Source: Neopestalotiopsis rosae (taxonomy: Eukaryota > Ascomycota > Sordariomycetes > Amphisphaeriales > Sporocadaceae). Taken from it: DNA of 64,000 nucleotides. The notes beneath the pieces were generated by a model. That model did not search any database. It was not told the origin of the DNA and saw only the letters and a program-made list of their open reading frames with translations. The stretch spans positions 3,534,001-3,598,000 of the forward strand of contig JALGAS010000001.1 in NCBI GenBank assembly GCA_023078685.1, written 5' to 3'. How positions within the stretch are numbered: position 1 is the stretch's first letter; the number at the start of each line of letters is the position of its first letter. The position numbers and the translations under genes are program-made. Shown in pieces: positions 11,901-23,912 of the stretch.

Positions 11901-14900
11901 GGGCACATTCCATGGGAAGCGGTCTGATGAGGAAACATCATGAAACATCACCGTCTTCTTGCATCATCGAATCGCCATCTTCTGAATGTGCCCAATCCCA
12001 GCCCGGAGCGGTCCCCCCGCGTTACTGAGTTTTTTCTTCTTGTGCTGCTAGCCAGCCAAGCCAGCCCTATGTCGGCCTGCTGTCCTCGAAGCTGCTAGCG
12101 GCGATCTCTTGCGATCACCACCCGCGGCCGATTCCGTCAATATTCCCGCGGAGCACCGAAACCCCGGATTTTTGCGAGGAAATGTGAATAGTGTCATGAC
12201 TATGAGAGACGCGTGCATGACTACGCGCCCACTGCGTATGCAAGATTGGTGACCCAGCTGATTCGCTGAAGAGCTGGGGTGAAGCCGAATAGTGAGAAAT
12301 GAGGGCCAAGAGCCACTGATTCCCCGTGTTTCCATGCTACCGCTACAATGGCGTTCATAGCCGCCGCTTCCTCAATTTGCATGTACTATATTTACTTCGT
12401 ATAGCAATCTTCTGACCATTTCAAAGAAGAGGGCCAATATTCCGCACAGCATACAATCCCTCATATTCAATACAACAATGGCTCCGGTTCTATTGTTGTA
12501 GTATTACTATCTAAAGCTATGGAATGATGCCTGTAGACTTTCCACATTTCTATTCCCCCCTCACAGCTGATCGCGCAGCAAGAGTCGCAGTATTTCTCGC
12601 AACAGCAAACAGGTACCTACAGAGACAGTTCCAGTTTACCAGCCGATTCCAGAATCAAAGTTTCATACGGCGTGTTCCAAGAGTTACCGTTCCACCTTTT
12701 CAGCGCATAATCATATGAAGTCATCGTGACCGGTATTCAAGTATAGACTTCGGTGCTGATCAGTGATCGAGTTGCATGTGCATACGTTGCCTGGTGGCGC
12801 TGGGTCAAACAACGTAGCACTGAGGTCCAGACTTTGTGCCTCGTCCCTGGTCTAAACCATATTCGTATTTCCATTAGCCAGCAATTACTCTATAATTTTC
12901 AGCCCTTCTCCGTTGTCAAACTCGACGACATGCCATGTCTGCGAACAGACTGAGCACGCCATGACCCCATCCCAGCTCCATCCCACGACACGTCCAAAAA
13001 GGATCTGGATGTTGACCATTCAATTATCGATTTGGACCCCGTGTCAGAGCGCATACTACTACATACTTCTCGGAATGGTGAATTTCAAGGAGCGCCGATA
13101 TAGGAGCTCGGCTTGGATCCCCGAACACACCTGCGTAGTAAAGAATAGGAGCTTGTATGAGAAAGTTCCAGCAAGCCACAGCTTACCTGCAGATCCCCAA
13201 AGTATGTAAGCTGGAGCTTCAAGAGCTCCTCTGGGTACTTGGCGGCTCCTCCAGGCGCTGCGGCTAGCCGCTGGCGAAAATGGCGTGACCCGGTAATAGT
13301 CTCATAGTCATCTCGAATTTAGGTCCAATTAATGATACCCCGTGGAATGATTTTCGCGCAAGGGACGATCAATAACGGTTTTGTATCGTTTTCCTCAAAA
13401 TGTCCACACATACGAGCCAGACCCAGCCCCTCCGTACACTGCTCCATACGTACCTACGTTCGTACCACTTTCCAAAAATACCAGGCTCGCAGATCGTATT
13501 GTTACCTACCTCCTACCCTGCCGTTAGCACTGCCGACACCAGTTGTCTTACATAACATGCCCTCTACAACTCCGTTACGAGACCATCGTACTAGACCCAG
13601 AGAAACTGTGTTACTCAGCTTAAAAAGGTCGGGCCCTGCTTCCGGCGAGAGAACGGCTACGGGCCCGGCCGACAAGCAAGACACGAAAAACGTAAGATTT
13701 TCACGCTCAAGGCAAGGCACCAGGCACAAACCACCAGCAAAGGCCCAGAGCCGCAAAGGTGTCTGTCCGTCTGTATGTTTCCGGGTCAGGTCTAGGGACC
13801 CTGAGGGTCCGTATCGGGGACGGCGATATTTCTTCACGGCAACGACGAAAGAGAAAAGGGGAGTGCGTGGAAATTGAAATAATTTCCAGCATACACCCCG
13901 TTTGCCATGCTAATTCGGCTGGTTTCAGTGGCTCTCTGGGTTTGTGCCGCTGGCAAGGTAGGAAGAAAAATAAAATAAATGGTCGGCGTTACCCGCAATT
14001 TGACCCCTCTGTGAGGAACCCAGTCAACCAGGAAACGGGCCCCAAGTTCTAGAATGCAACAAAAACAACAAAGCTCCAAGCTCCTGGCTTTTAGGGCACC
14101 AATCCCTCAGGAACGGGCAAAGCCCACTGGGCCTCGTGGTTCAGGAGGGACTGGCTGGCAGTGGAAGGAAGCTAATTTACACGTACACTACGGCGGATGA
14201 CTCCTTCTAGGCTGAGAAGAAAAAAAGTAGGCGTATCCGCCCAGAAAACCCGCTCCCGACATTCCAGAAGAGATCCACCAGCCGATGTCAAGCGGGATTG
14301 GGGCGGATATTCCTTAAGTAATGAGCCCGAATTGAGGGCGCGCCCTCTCGCTTGTACTCTGCTGAATACGGTAACGCGCACTTACTCATCCTGCTCGTTC
14401 TTGTGTGTTCCCTTTCCAACGAAATTTTCTTTGAAGCCATCGTGAAGAGAAAATTTTGCTTGCAACCTGGTGGGCGCTTCCACGGCTGGAGATTGACCCG
14501 TGCTGCTAAACGGACCAAAGCGCTTCACCTGTCGGGAGCCAGCCCGCGCGCTTGTCAAAATCAGGTACGCACAGGGCTTTTGTGATTCTACGCCTAGTTC
14601 CTGCATAGCGCTTTGTGCGCTTTCGTAAACGGTGAATGCGAACCAATACCTACTATAGCGTAGGCGTGGGAGGATCATGTTGTTACAGGCCTCAAGATCC
14701 AACACACATGAACATGGAATAAAATAACCAGCAGTGCATTATACACAAGGTAAACTTTAGGTGCTTGTGTTACAAGCGCTGTGATAATGAACTCTATGAT
14801 ATTTATGGAAGCATATGGGTTGTCCTTGACCCCATGTTTCGTGGCCATGTGTAGTTCAAAAAGATTCTCCAGTATATCCTCACTTCTTATCATTATGAAG

Positions 14901-15003
14901 CAAAAGCAGTTGAGACGACGTCTGACGACTATAGTCGTGAATGTGCCAAAAAAGCAAAAAAACAAGGTTGATTATCCTATTGAATAGGATGCATCGGGAA
15001 TTG
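8926..15003. other. Gene-poor region of about 6 kb
   Basis: I find no protein gene that can be supported. Open frames here are all under about 180 codons, overlap each other on both strands, and have no domain, signal peptide or in-phase splice partners. The right-hand end carries the arrestin promoter region up to about 9.4 kb. A TATATAAG lies at 9279-9286 on the plus strand but no credible coding region follows it. Pol III-type A-runs near 14.95 kb belong to the tRNA on the minus strand. The stretch could hold non-coding transcripts or decayed sequence; nothing visible decides this. Confidence 0.5.
14948..14962 (-). terminator. Pol III terminator of tRNA-Lys
   Basis: Two T-runs on the minus strand (seven and six T, separated by GC) lie about 45 nt beyond the 3' end of the tRNA, where RNA polymerase III would stop. 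They are the first long T-runs downstream. Confidence 0.5.
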
Positions 15004-15076
15004 AGCCCAATGCGGGGGTCGAACCCGCAGCCTTGAGATTAAGAGTCTCACGCTCTACCGATTGAGCTAACCGGGC
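15004..15076 (-). tRNA. tRNA-Lys (anticodon CTT)
   Basis: A 73-nt cloverleaf without intron. The acceptor stem GCCCGGT pairs with ATTGGGC (two G-U pairs). The D stem is GCTC/GAGC. The anticodon stem TGAGA/TCTCA encloses the loop CTCTTAA, giving anticodon CTT. The T arm is GCGGG-TTCGACC-CCCGC, which carries the B-box promoter. The discriminator base is T. It decodes AAG lysine codons. Confidence 0.95.
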
Positions 15077-16859
15077 AGTGAAGATCTCAACGCTTGTTGT
15101 TGGAAGCTATGCTCTTATTATAGCTTAATGCAGCTCGCGATCAGTCACCGATTCTTTAACGGTATTATTGGTCTAAGTGGGGACGTTTCTCTACTTCCCG
15201 GAGCTTTCGGAGGCGTCCATTGACTTTGTGGAGCCTATAGTTGGAAATGGGAGTGTATATAGAACGCCGAAAGGTCTGGACCGCGCCGAGACACGACTGA
15301 GATCATTAATACTGGAGATACTTGGATGCAAGGACAAAATCATGACATCAGATGTATGCAGCAGTTTCACTGACTACCAAACGTATGATTTCGAATAGAA
15401 GTGTTATGTAACTGAATGAATTGTACGAAACTTGGGTCGCTGCTATAGAGAAACCATGGTGGAATTCGTTCCATTGCTAGCGCTGATCTGCATCGGCATT
15501 GTATATTGCCTCAACGGTAGTTGTCCACGATCGCCGTAGGTTCACCTAGCGGCATGATATGTCTATTTTGTCTTTTTGAGTTATGAGCTGTCTCATGCAA
15601 TAGTCAGTTGTGACTTTTTGGGCCAGTCCGTAGTGATTACGAAGTATGCTTCGCCACGAGGCCATGACGTGTACTTTGGGCGTCCAGCATTACCACCCAA
15701 CACTTGACGAGCTTTGGTAACAAATCCAAGTTGGTATGTCTCCATGTATGCTCGTTGAATGCCAAGCGCTCCAGGTGAAACGTTTCGGTACATAATCGGT
15801 GCTACATGTAGTTGAGAGCTGAGATTGCTGCAAAGCCACGTTAAGGTATTCGGCGCGGGAAATATGTTTAACCAGCCAAGAAACACCGGTAGTCTGGCGA
15901 CACAGAGTATCCTATGACCGAAAATGTAGGTGGAAATTTTTCACCAATCTAGAAATCCTTCCGTAAATGGGAAAGAACTCAGCAGCATCACGGAGTTGAG
16001 TTCATGAAAGCCATACAGAAGTAGTATCGAGTTTGAGCATTCTCATCAATACATCAGAGAGTGCTCAATGCAATACCTTGAGAACACCTTTGAGCCCGGA
16101 AATGATCATTTACCACAAATAACAAGCAATTCCATACTCGAACATCTGAAAGTGATGTTGTGCGCTGGAATAAAATATCGGGCTCTTCCTAGCACATTCA
16201 TTCACGAGGAGCCAAACAAAACCACTTGTTCTGGTTGGACATTGCAACTCCAAATGACCTGAAGGAATGAATATGCTGAGTTGCTCGTGATGGAGGTATA
16301 CGTGCTACATTCGCCAGAATACATGTTCAAGTGGCCACATTCGATACCATGACATGCTTATTGTGGAGGAGAATAACGTAGTAAAAATTATTCTTGGCTA
16401 AGATGATTGACCTTGACTATGGCTCGAAACTCAAAGCTCGAAATTGAACGCAATCTGATTTCTCAACCGGGTCATGTCGATATCATATCCATCTAGAGAC
16501 GATGTCCGAACCAAAGAGAAATAATGATTCATGCCTTGCTGAAGGCTTCAGCAGATTCAACTATGTTCTTCTAGGTTACGCAACGCGAAGACCTGCATTG
16601 CAAGGCTGCTACCATTAGTACCAACATTCAAAGTCATTACAATATAGGTGAAAGAATAGTCGGGAGTCTTGAACGAAATTCACTGAGATCACTTCCTCTG
16701 AACGCGTGTATTGGGAGGGAAGAAAGTGTGACACCATGGATGGAAACCCTACTTTGTACCAGTACGGCTCCATGTGTCATGATCTATTTTGCCATTGCGG
16801 CTTATTTTTTACAAATTGTACAGATTTCTCAAGATATAAGCATCTCTGACAGCCATAGG
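15077..16859. other. Intergenic, no supported gene
   Basis: About 1.8 kb between the tRNA and the 3' end of the NDUFAF6-like gene. Short open frames (15177-15398 plus, 15593-15886 minus, 16068-16262 plus) lack domains and neighbours in phase. I see nothing recognisable. Confidence 0.5.
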
Positions 16860-18037
16860 TCATATTTGCTTCGTTTTCAATGTCCTCCACAGCCTCCATG
16901 GCAGCTTCCAACTACTTTTGACCATGAAGGGGTCGAAATTTGTGCCTTCTAGCCTTTGCAAGTAATCCTGAGCTGGTACAGACTCGAGTAAAACGCTGAA
17001 GCCACGTCTGAGATCCATCTTGGTTTCATCAGTCTCGAAGCTGCTCTCTGAGTAATTGTGCTCGGCCTCGTGTTGATGCTCATATTCGTGGCCCGGGTTT
17101 TCTCCTGCTCTGATGTTTTTGAGCATCTCCCTAGCAGTAATCAAGTGGTCGTTTGCCCTTGTGGCAACTTTAAAAACGGCATCTTGGAACCCTTCCGCCT
17201 GAGGACCGTGACGATATACATCCTCCTCCTTCAAACCAACCTCGGCCATGACATCGAGTGGGAGCAAAAGGACTGGACTTCGCCCACTCCCCACGGTAGT
17301 TCCCTGCGGTGACTGTACAGGTGGTGCTGGGTTGGCCAGGAACGGTATTCCTCTTAGCACAGCGACAATACCACATGCCTTTCCGATGTGACTTGCCAGG
17401 TGATCCATGTGCATTGAGTTGACTGGTAGCGCAGCCAATGTAGAGTACATCAGTGTGGAGTATGTGTTTTCTGCGTACTCTTCTAGGGCATCCATGCTTG
17501 TGAATGGCCGATTGTCCATGTATTTCTCTCGTGTATTGATTAATCGCAGCAACCAGAACTTGATGGAGCTGGCGCTATGTGCCGGGTCGGCCTCTCGCAA
17601 ATCGGTCAAGACTTTATGGAGCAGAACCATGATCGGTTCTTTGGGCGGCTTTCCCGCGAACGTGTTGGTAACCGCATCTCTCCAGAACTTCATGCGCATC
17701 ATACCGATCGTCGGATTCGAGACGAGCTCGGGGAGTCGCACCAGCTCGAGGTTGAAGGCGCGCAGGGCATCGTAAGCATCCTGACGGCCTTGTGGCAGGG
17801 AGTTGCGGATCAGGTAGGCATCGTAGTCTGACTGCCTATTTCTATCAGTATCGACAGCACTTTATAAGGGGCCTGAAGGGTGTTGTGGTACCTCAATTGC
17901 TCGAGGCAGTATCTTCGTGCTCCTGCGACATCTGCATCGGTAATATAGCCTCTCTTATTGGAGGATTGCGCCGGGCGCTGGAGCTGGAATTCGCTGCACC
18001 ATTGCAGGCCACGCCGCGCTGTTCGTGTGCGATACAT
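16860..18037 (-). CDS. Mitochondrial complex I assembly factor, NDUFAF6-like (squalene/phytoene synthase fold)
   Basis: A 373-aa protein of the squalene/phytoene-synthase superfamily, NDUFAF6 (Sicily) branch. In this branch the fold serves assembly of respiratory complex I in mitochondria instead of making a terpene. Two exons, 17892-18037 and 16860-17835, are joined by a 56 bp intron. The splice gives ARRYCLEQLRQSDYDAYLIRN, where the DYDAYL block is the family landmark. The first 30 residues are Arg-, Ser- and Gln-rich with no acidic residue before position 16, consistent with a mitochondrial targeting sequence. The helical core runs to about residue 330, ahead of a WKLPWRLWRTL tail. The C-terminal third contains a His/Glu-rich low-complexity insert. 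An upstream exon cannot be excluded. It is divergent from the RAD5 gene across 350 bp. Confidence 0.88.
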
Positions 18038-18387
18038 TTAGGCGGGAAAATGAATATCACCTCGTAGCCATGATACTGGGGAATATAGCTGAGTCGTCTA
18101 CATGCACGGGGCGACTTTCCGAAGCGATGTTGCAACTTTTTCAAACGATTCTCGATGACCTCATCCCAAGCAACCAAGTGCCTTTCTTTGTGAGAGCTCA
18201 GAGCGCGCGCGTCCAGTGCTAAAAGAAACTGCGACCAGGGACCCCACTTCTGGTTGACTGCTAAATTGGGAGGCAAACACGCCTAAGCTCGGCACCTAGG
18301 CAGGCGCGTCTCTCTAATGGGGCCTTCGCGTCTCCCCATTGTGGCACTTACTTATGATATTACCTTTCATTATCTTTCCACCCATCA
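18038..18387. promoter_or_regulatory. Shared divergent promoter of the NDUFAF6-like and RAD5 genes
   Basis: Only 350 bp separate the two start codons, which point away from each other, so this segment must hold both promoters. No TATA box stands out, as is common for housekeeping genes. A conserved divergent arrangement would suggest co-regulation, but this cannot be judged from one sequence. Confidence 0.55.
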
Positions 18388-21300
18388 ATGCCCGGCCTTT
18401 TCAGGTCCATAGACAGCCTTTTCCCCAATATGAATTGGCGAGACTCAGAAGGACCTCCCTCGAAAAAGAGAAGATTCTTCTCGGATCCGGAAGACGAAAA
18501 TGGCAGCATTCCATCGACGACGCCTGCGTTCAAGGCAAGATCGCCGCTAGAACCACGAGACAATGTCACGATACGAAGAGCAGAAGCAGGCGCAGGCGCA
18601 GGCATACCAGATGCGGCAGATTTTGTAGCTGCACCACCTTCAAACCAGCCGGGATTTGATCAAGAAACATTCGAGGCATTCATTGGCGACAAGATCCCTC
18701 CAGAAACTCTTGCGATCCTACGAGAAAAGTGTGGTACCAATCTCGAGGCTGCTGTCAACATGTATTTTGATGGGACGTGGAAAAAGTTCAAAAAGACTGC
18801 AAATGCGTCTACTACACAGTCCACGCTGGACCGAATTGGTGGCGCCCGCTCGTCTTCCACCACTACAACTCCAGCCCTTGTCCCTAACATCCCCGAGCCG
18901 ACTCCAATATTACGAGGCATGCCCGAATCTCAGTATATCGGTGCGTTCGGTGCAGAGGGTTGGGCGACCAGGAGTGGAACGAATCTTCTGAAACATGGAG
19001 ACATTGTCAGACTGGAGCGTCAAAAATTGCAAAACCAGCGTTTGGGCTCTGGGAAACTACGCGTGGACGTCATTGTGCGGTTTACAGACTCGAAAGGCAC
19101 TGAGCTAGGTCGACTTGCCAAAGAAGCCGCCAACTGGATTTCTGCGCTCATGGATCAGAATGTTTGTAGATTTGAAGGCACTTGTGTGTATGCTCCCGAA
19201 AGAATACGGACCAACGACACAGTCTTCTTGCAACTGCGTTGCTTCATCAAATCGGCTGTTTTCGAGACAAAGCGACCCACGACAGCGGACAATAGAAATA
19301 CTGGTCTCTTCGAGGTCGCAGAGACTGTCGAAGAGCGAGACCTGCGACTACGACAAGTTGCACTGGTTAGACTATTTCAAGAGATCAACCTGGAACCCAG
19401 CAGAGCTGCTGCAAAGCACAACCGGCAAGGGCTTCTAGCTGCTGCTGAGACGGCCGAAGAAAAAGAGAAACAGTCGGTCAAGACACAAAAGATCAATGGC
19501 GACCCTGCGTCGTCGCCGCCATCTGATGAAGCCGAAGATGGTACAGAGCTTGAGCAGGATCAGTTGGATGCTCTGTACAAGAAAGCACAGTCTTTTGATT
19601 TCAATACTCCGGAGGCCGAGCCACCAGACACATTTGCAATGACATTGCGACCTTACCAAAAGCAGTCTTTACACTGGATGTTATCCAAAGAAAAGGATCT
19701 CAAGAATGAGTCTAGAGAAGCATCCATGCATCCACTTTGGGAGGAGTACAGATGGCCAACAAAGGACGTGGACGACAATGACGTTCCTCAGATCAAGGAT
19801 CACCCTGCCTTTTATGTGAACCCTTACTCTGGAGAAATGTCTTTGGAGTTTCCAGTACAAGAGCAACACTGTCTTGGCGGGATCCTGGCTGACGAAATGG
19901 GTCTGGGGAAGACAATCCAGATGCTCAGTCTTATACACGCGCACAAGTATGAGAGGCAACCAGGCGAATCTATTGCACAAAGTCTAGATGGAACTGCCGA
20001 GTTGATGTCGAGAGCAAATGGGCCTTTGCAAACCAGCAAGACAACACTCGTGATCGCTCCGATGTCTCTCCTTGCACAGTGGCACAGCGAAGCCGAAAAT
20101 GCTTCCAAAGAGGGCACTCTGAAATCTATGGTATACTATGGAACCGAGAAGAGTGCTAACCTGCAGTCACTTTGTACTAGTACTGCTGCTCCCGATGTCA
20201 TTGTGACAAGTTATGGCGTGGTTCTGTCGGAGTACAATCAGTATAGCGGCAAGAACGGACATACAAATTCGCACAACGGCCTCTTTTCCTTCAAATTCTT
20301 TCGCGTCATCTTGGATGAAGGCCACAACATCAAAAATCGTCAGGCCAAGACATCAAGAGCATGTTACGCGCTCTTGGCCGAGCATCGTTGGGTGTTGACA
20401 GGAACGCCAATTGTGAATCGTCTTGAGGACCTATTCAGTCTCGTGAGGTTCCTCAAAGTGGAGCCGTGGAACAACTTTTCCTTCTGGAGAACCTTTATTA
20501 CCGTCCCATTCGAGTCTAAAGACTTTATGCGCGCACTAGATGTTGTGCAAACTGTGTTGGAGCCGTTGGTGATGAGGAGAACCAAGGACATGAAGACGCC
20601 AGACGGTCAGCCACTCGTGCCTCTACCGCCAAAGACTGTCGAATTGGTCAGCATTGAGCTCTCCAAACAGGAAAGGGACGTGTATGAACATATCTTCAAC
20701 CGTGCCAAGCGGACATTCTCTGCCAATGTAGAAAAGGGTACCGTGATGAAGGCCTACACCACCATCTTTGCGCAGATTCTGCGATTGCGTCAGTCCTGCT
20801 GTCATCCTATCCTAGTCCGCAACCAAGAGGTTGTTGCTGATGAAGATATGGCGGGTGCTGAAGCCGATGCTGCAGCGGGTCTCGCAGACGATATGGACCT
20901 CGATACTCTGATGGAGTCCTTCAAGGCCACTCTTGGCGATGAAAAGAACGCCAATGCGTACGGTGCCCACGTCTTGGAACAAATTCGAAATGAAGCTGCT
21001 CATGAGTGTCCAATCTGCTCGGAAGAACCCATGATTGAACACACCGTTACTGGATGTTGGCACTCGGCTTGCAAGAAGTGCCTGCTGGACTATATTAAGC
21101 ATCACACTGACAAGGGTGAGCTGCCGCGATGCTTCAACTGTCGCGAACCCATCAACAGTCGTGATTTATTCCAAGTGATTCGTCACGATGATGACCCCGA
21201 TACCCGATCCTCCACACCAAAGGTCAGTTTGCAAAGGCTCGGTGTCAACGAGTCATCGTCAAAGATCGTATCCTTGATCAAGCACTTGCGAGAACTACGA

Positions 21301-21826
21301 AAAGAGCACCCCTATATGAAATCGGTGGTTTTCAGCCAGTTCACTTCCTTCATGACTCTGATGGAGCCAGCTTTGACCAAGGCAAACATGAAATTTCTGC
21401 GTCTCGATGGCACCATGTCCCAGAAAGCTCGAGCTGCAGTTCTTGAGGAGTTCCGCAACGCTGATCGATTCACTATTTTCCTCATCAGTCTGAAGTCTGG
21501 TGGTGTAGGCCTCAACTTGACGCAGGCCAAGCGGGTATTCATGATGGATCCTTGGTGGAGTTTTGCTATCGAGGCACAAGCCATTGACCGTGTGCATCGC
21601 ATGGGCCAAGATGATGAGGTCAAGGTATATCGCTTCATCACCAAAGACAGTGTGGAAGAGAGGATGCTGAAGATACAAGACCGAAAGAAGTTCATGTGAG
21701 TCCCCAGCTGTCGAACCACAAGAGATCATTTACTAATACTCACTTAGCGCCACGTCGCTTGGCATGATGTCTGACGAGGAGAAACGACTGCAGCGGATTG
21801 AAGATATCAAAGATCTTCTTAGTTAA
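18388..21826 (+). CDS. RAD5: RAD5-type DNA repair helicase and RING E3 ubiquitin ligase
   Basis: A 1128-aa nuclear protein for error-free DNA damage tolerance; the family polyubiquitinates PCNA and remodels stalled forks. Exons are 18388-21695 and 21748-21826, with a 52 bp intron near the C-terminus that splices in phase. Order of parts: a basic PSKKRRFF patch (possible NLS, about residues 24-31), a UBA-like helical segment (about 90-130), a HIRAN domain from about 180, and the SNF2 ATPase with Walker A DEMGLGKT (502-509) and Walker B DEGH (643-646). A C3HC4 RING finger (874-918) sits inside the helicase as expected for RAD5/HLTF, followed by helicase C with RVHRMGQ (1068-1074). Length fits fungal RAD5. 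Met15 is an alternative start. All key catalytic residues are present. Confidence 0.96.
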
Positions 21827-22163
21827 TAGCTTGCATCATGTTGTAGCATTTACAGGAGTTTGGAACCATTGGAAACAGATTCACGGCGCTGATTCCACTA
21901 ACGTTTGTGATGAAACAGCTTTGCTTGATTTTCGGCAGCATGGCATCATGGCTTTACGATACGAATGATTGAGGAGTCGGGAGTGATTAATGATGCTTTA
22001 GACTCTGATAGTATAAATACTGGTTGTCGAGACATCATCTGAAAAGAGTACATTATCTCGAAGGTCACTCATTCCCGTTAATTCATGTTCTGCATCAATT
22101 AACTCATGTTGTTTTGACTGCTGGTTAATCAAGTGCTGGTATGATTGCAAGTGGTGACAAAAA
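21827..22163. other. Convergent intergenic spacer (RAD5 / P450)
   Basis: About 340 bp between the 3' ends of RAD5 and the P450 gene. It holds 3' flanks of both. No gene is seen. Confidence 0.6.
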
Positions 22164-23912
22164 TTACTCCTGGCGGTTCATGAGATCCTCTGAGACTATT
22201 CCAATCACCTCATCTGCCCCGGAGAATACGACCTTCCACTTGCGATCGAGGTTCCTTGGCCGGAATTCAACTTCGATATCCTCATCCGGGACAGGAAATC
22301 CAGCCGTGGGCGGAGAGTTCTTCCCTTCAGGCTCGACCCACTTACCCGCGGTGGGCACGATATCAAATTGCAACACCAACAAGGCCGCCAAAGCCATGAT
22401 CTCGTTGCTTGCAAAGTGTCGACCGGGACAAAGAACGTGGCCGCCACCAAAGCCGCGGAACGCAGTCCGGTTGGGTTTTCGGCGGTCGGGCCTGGACGTG
22501 AAACGCAGGTGGTCGAATGTGTTTGCGTCGCCTCCCCAGGCCGACTCGTTGGTATGCTGGACGGCAGCCGGAAGCATGAGCATGCTGCCCTTTTTGAGCT
22601 TGATGTGGCCGTCCAGGAGCACATCGTCGAGCAGCACTCGCGCTCCCGGGGTGACTGTCCGGAAGCGCATGGTCTCCTGAAATGTACTCAGTAAGACGGG
22701 ACAATGTGTATGGATAGCGGCCAAGTCAATAGAATGCTCTCCGTCGGCGGTCACGTGCACCAAGGCCGAAACCTCTTTGCGCACATCTGCCAAAACACGG
22801 TCGTCTGAGAGAATGTGCCAAATCACCCAGAGCGCACAGGGGGTGGTGCTTCCCAAGACGGCAAATGCGTTGCCGAGTTCGCCACGGGCGATATCTTCGT
22901 CGCTGAGCCCGAATTCTCTGTGGTGCTCGAACCGTTTCTGTACCAGACCAGAAGCGTGCTTCGGGCCGCCCTGGCGGACGTACTCAGTCAAGGCGGCACC
23001 CACGACCTCACGAGCCCGCACAAACTGCGGGTAAAGGTATCTGGCCAATGGAAGCACAGAAAGTGTCAGAAAGCCGGCTTCAAAAGTTCTAATGTGTGTC
23101 AATACTCGCAAAAGTCACAGTGGGGAGCTCCCGTGGATGAGGAAGATGAGGAGGAAGAAGAAACGTACTTCCACGCCTGAAAGACCTTTGGGTCACGGTA
23201 TGGGTTACCTGGTCCCCAGACAGCTTCGCACGTTGCAGAATCCATAACGCCAGTCGTCCATTGCCACAGCCGTATTGTAGCATTTCCCCCCGAAGACCTT
23301 ACTTTGGACAGGTCCTTGGCGATCACTTCAATGGCTCTTCTGCTCATGCGATCCAGATTCTCGCCGGGACTCATTATAGGTACAATGAACTTTGGCCAGC
23401 TCACGCTGAAGCTGTGTTCATCGGTGAGATCTTGATGCATAATTTCAACGGCACTCTTGCTCATTCCGACAAGACTACCGGCGTTGGCTGCAATAGCAGC
23501 AAAGCTGATGGTGCGCCATTGTTTCTGCAACTCCTGGATGAGCTCGGTGGCATTGACAATGTACATTCGTGAAAAGGGCAAACGGAGCGTCTAAATTGGA
23601 AGTTGATATGCATCCCTGGTAGAAGGATCTTTCTCAGCTCACTGAACTTCACGGGATCTACGAGAGATAAGGTTTGATATACCTCAGGCGCGTGTGGAAT
23701 CCAGTCTTCTCCGTGGCCATGCCAATCAGTGGGCTGATAAACGGGATGCCCGTGAGAATCGCGGGCGGCTCATTACGGTCTTGGGTGAGGTGTAGAAGAA
23801 ACCGGACGAATACATAGGTCGCGGCAATACTACCCAAAACGATGGACAATATAGACACCATTATTCTTATGAGAGAAGCAGTGACCAGAATTGTGTCTTC
23901 GAGGAAGATCAA
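22164..23912 (-). pseudogene. Cytochrome P450 with one in-frame stop codon
   Basis: A microsomal-type P450 monooxygenase, 534 codons before the final stop would be counted off as 533 if read through. Exons 23683-23912, 23169-23615 and 22164-23088 join in phase (introns 67 and 80 bp). The N-terminus has a membrane anchor and a Pro-rich hinge. The I-helix region is around GSTTPCALWV. The K-helix ETMR is at 364-367, and the haem loop FGGGHVLCPG carries the Cys ligand at 446. The pattern resembles the fungal oxysterol-hydroxylase/CYP8-like group; the substrate is unknown. The oddity is codon 85: TAG at 23591-23593, inside QLPI-stop-TLRLPF, where Tyr is expected. No GT-AG pair in phase avoids it. 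The gene is therefore broken, polymorphic or mis-sequenced. Everything downstream of codon 85 is intact, which argues that any loss is recent. Confidence 0.82.

Noticed and set aside
13332..13877. 181-codon plus-strand frame in the gene-poor block
   Set aside because: Composition is erratic, there is a competing opposite-strand frame, and no domain or promoter is visible.
14974..14990. ATCCTAT/ATAGGAT inverted repeat just beyond the tRNA
   Set aside because: Short arms and no transposon context; the T-runs explain termination better.
23461..23652. Alternative frame through the P450 stop region using the TTTAG acceptor
   Set aside because: It shifts the frame and destroys the P450 sequence that follows, so it does not rescue the nonsense codon.
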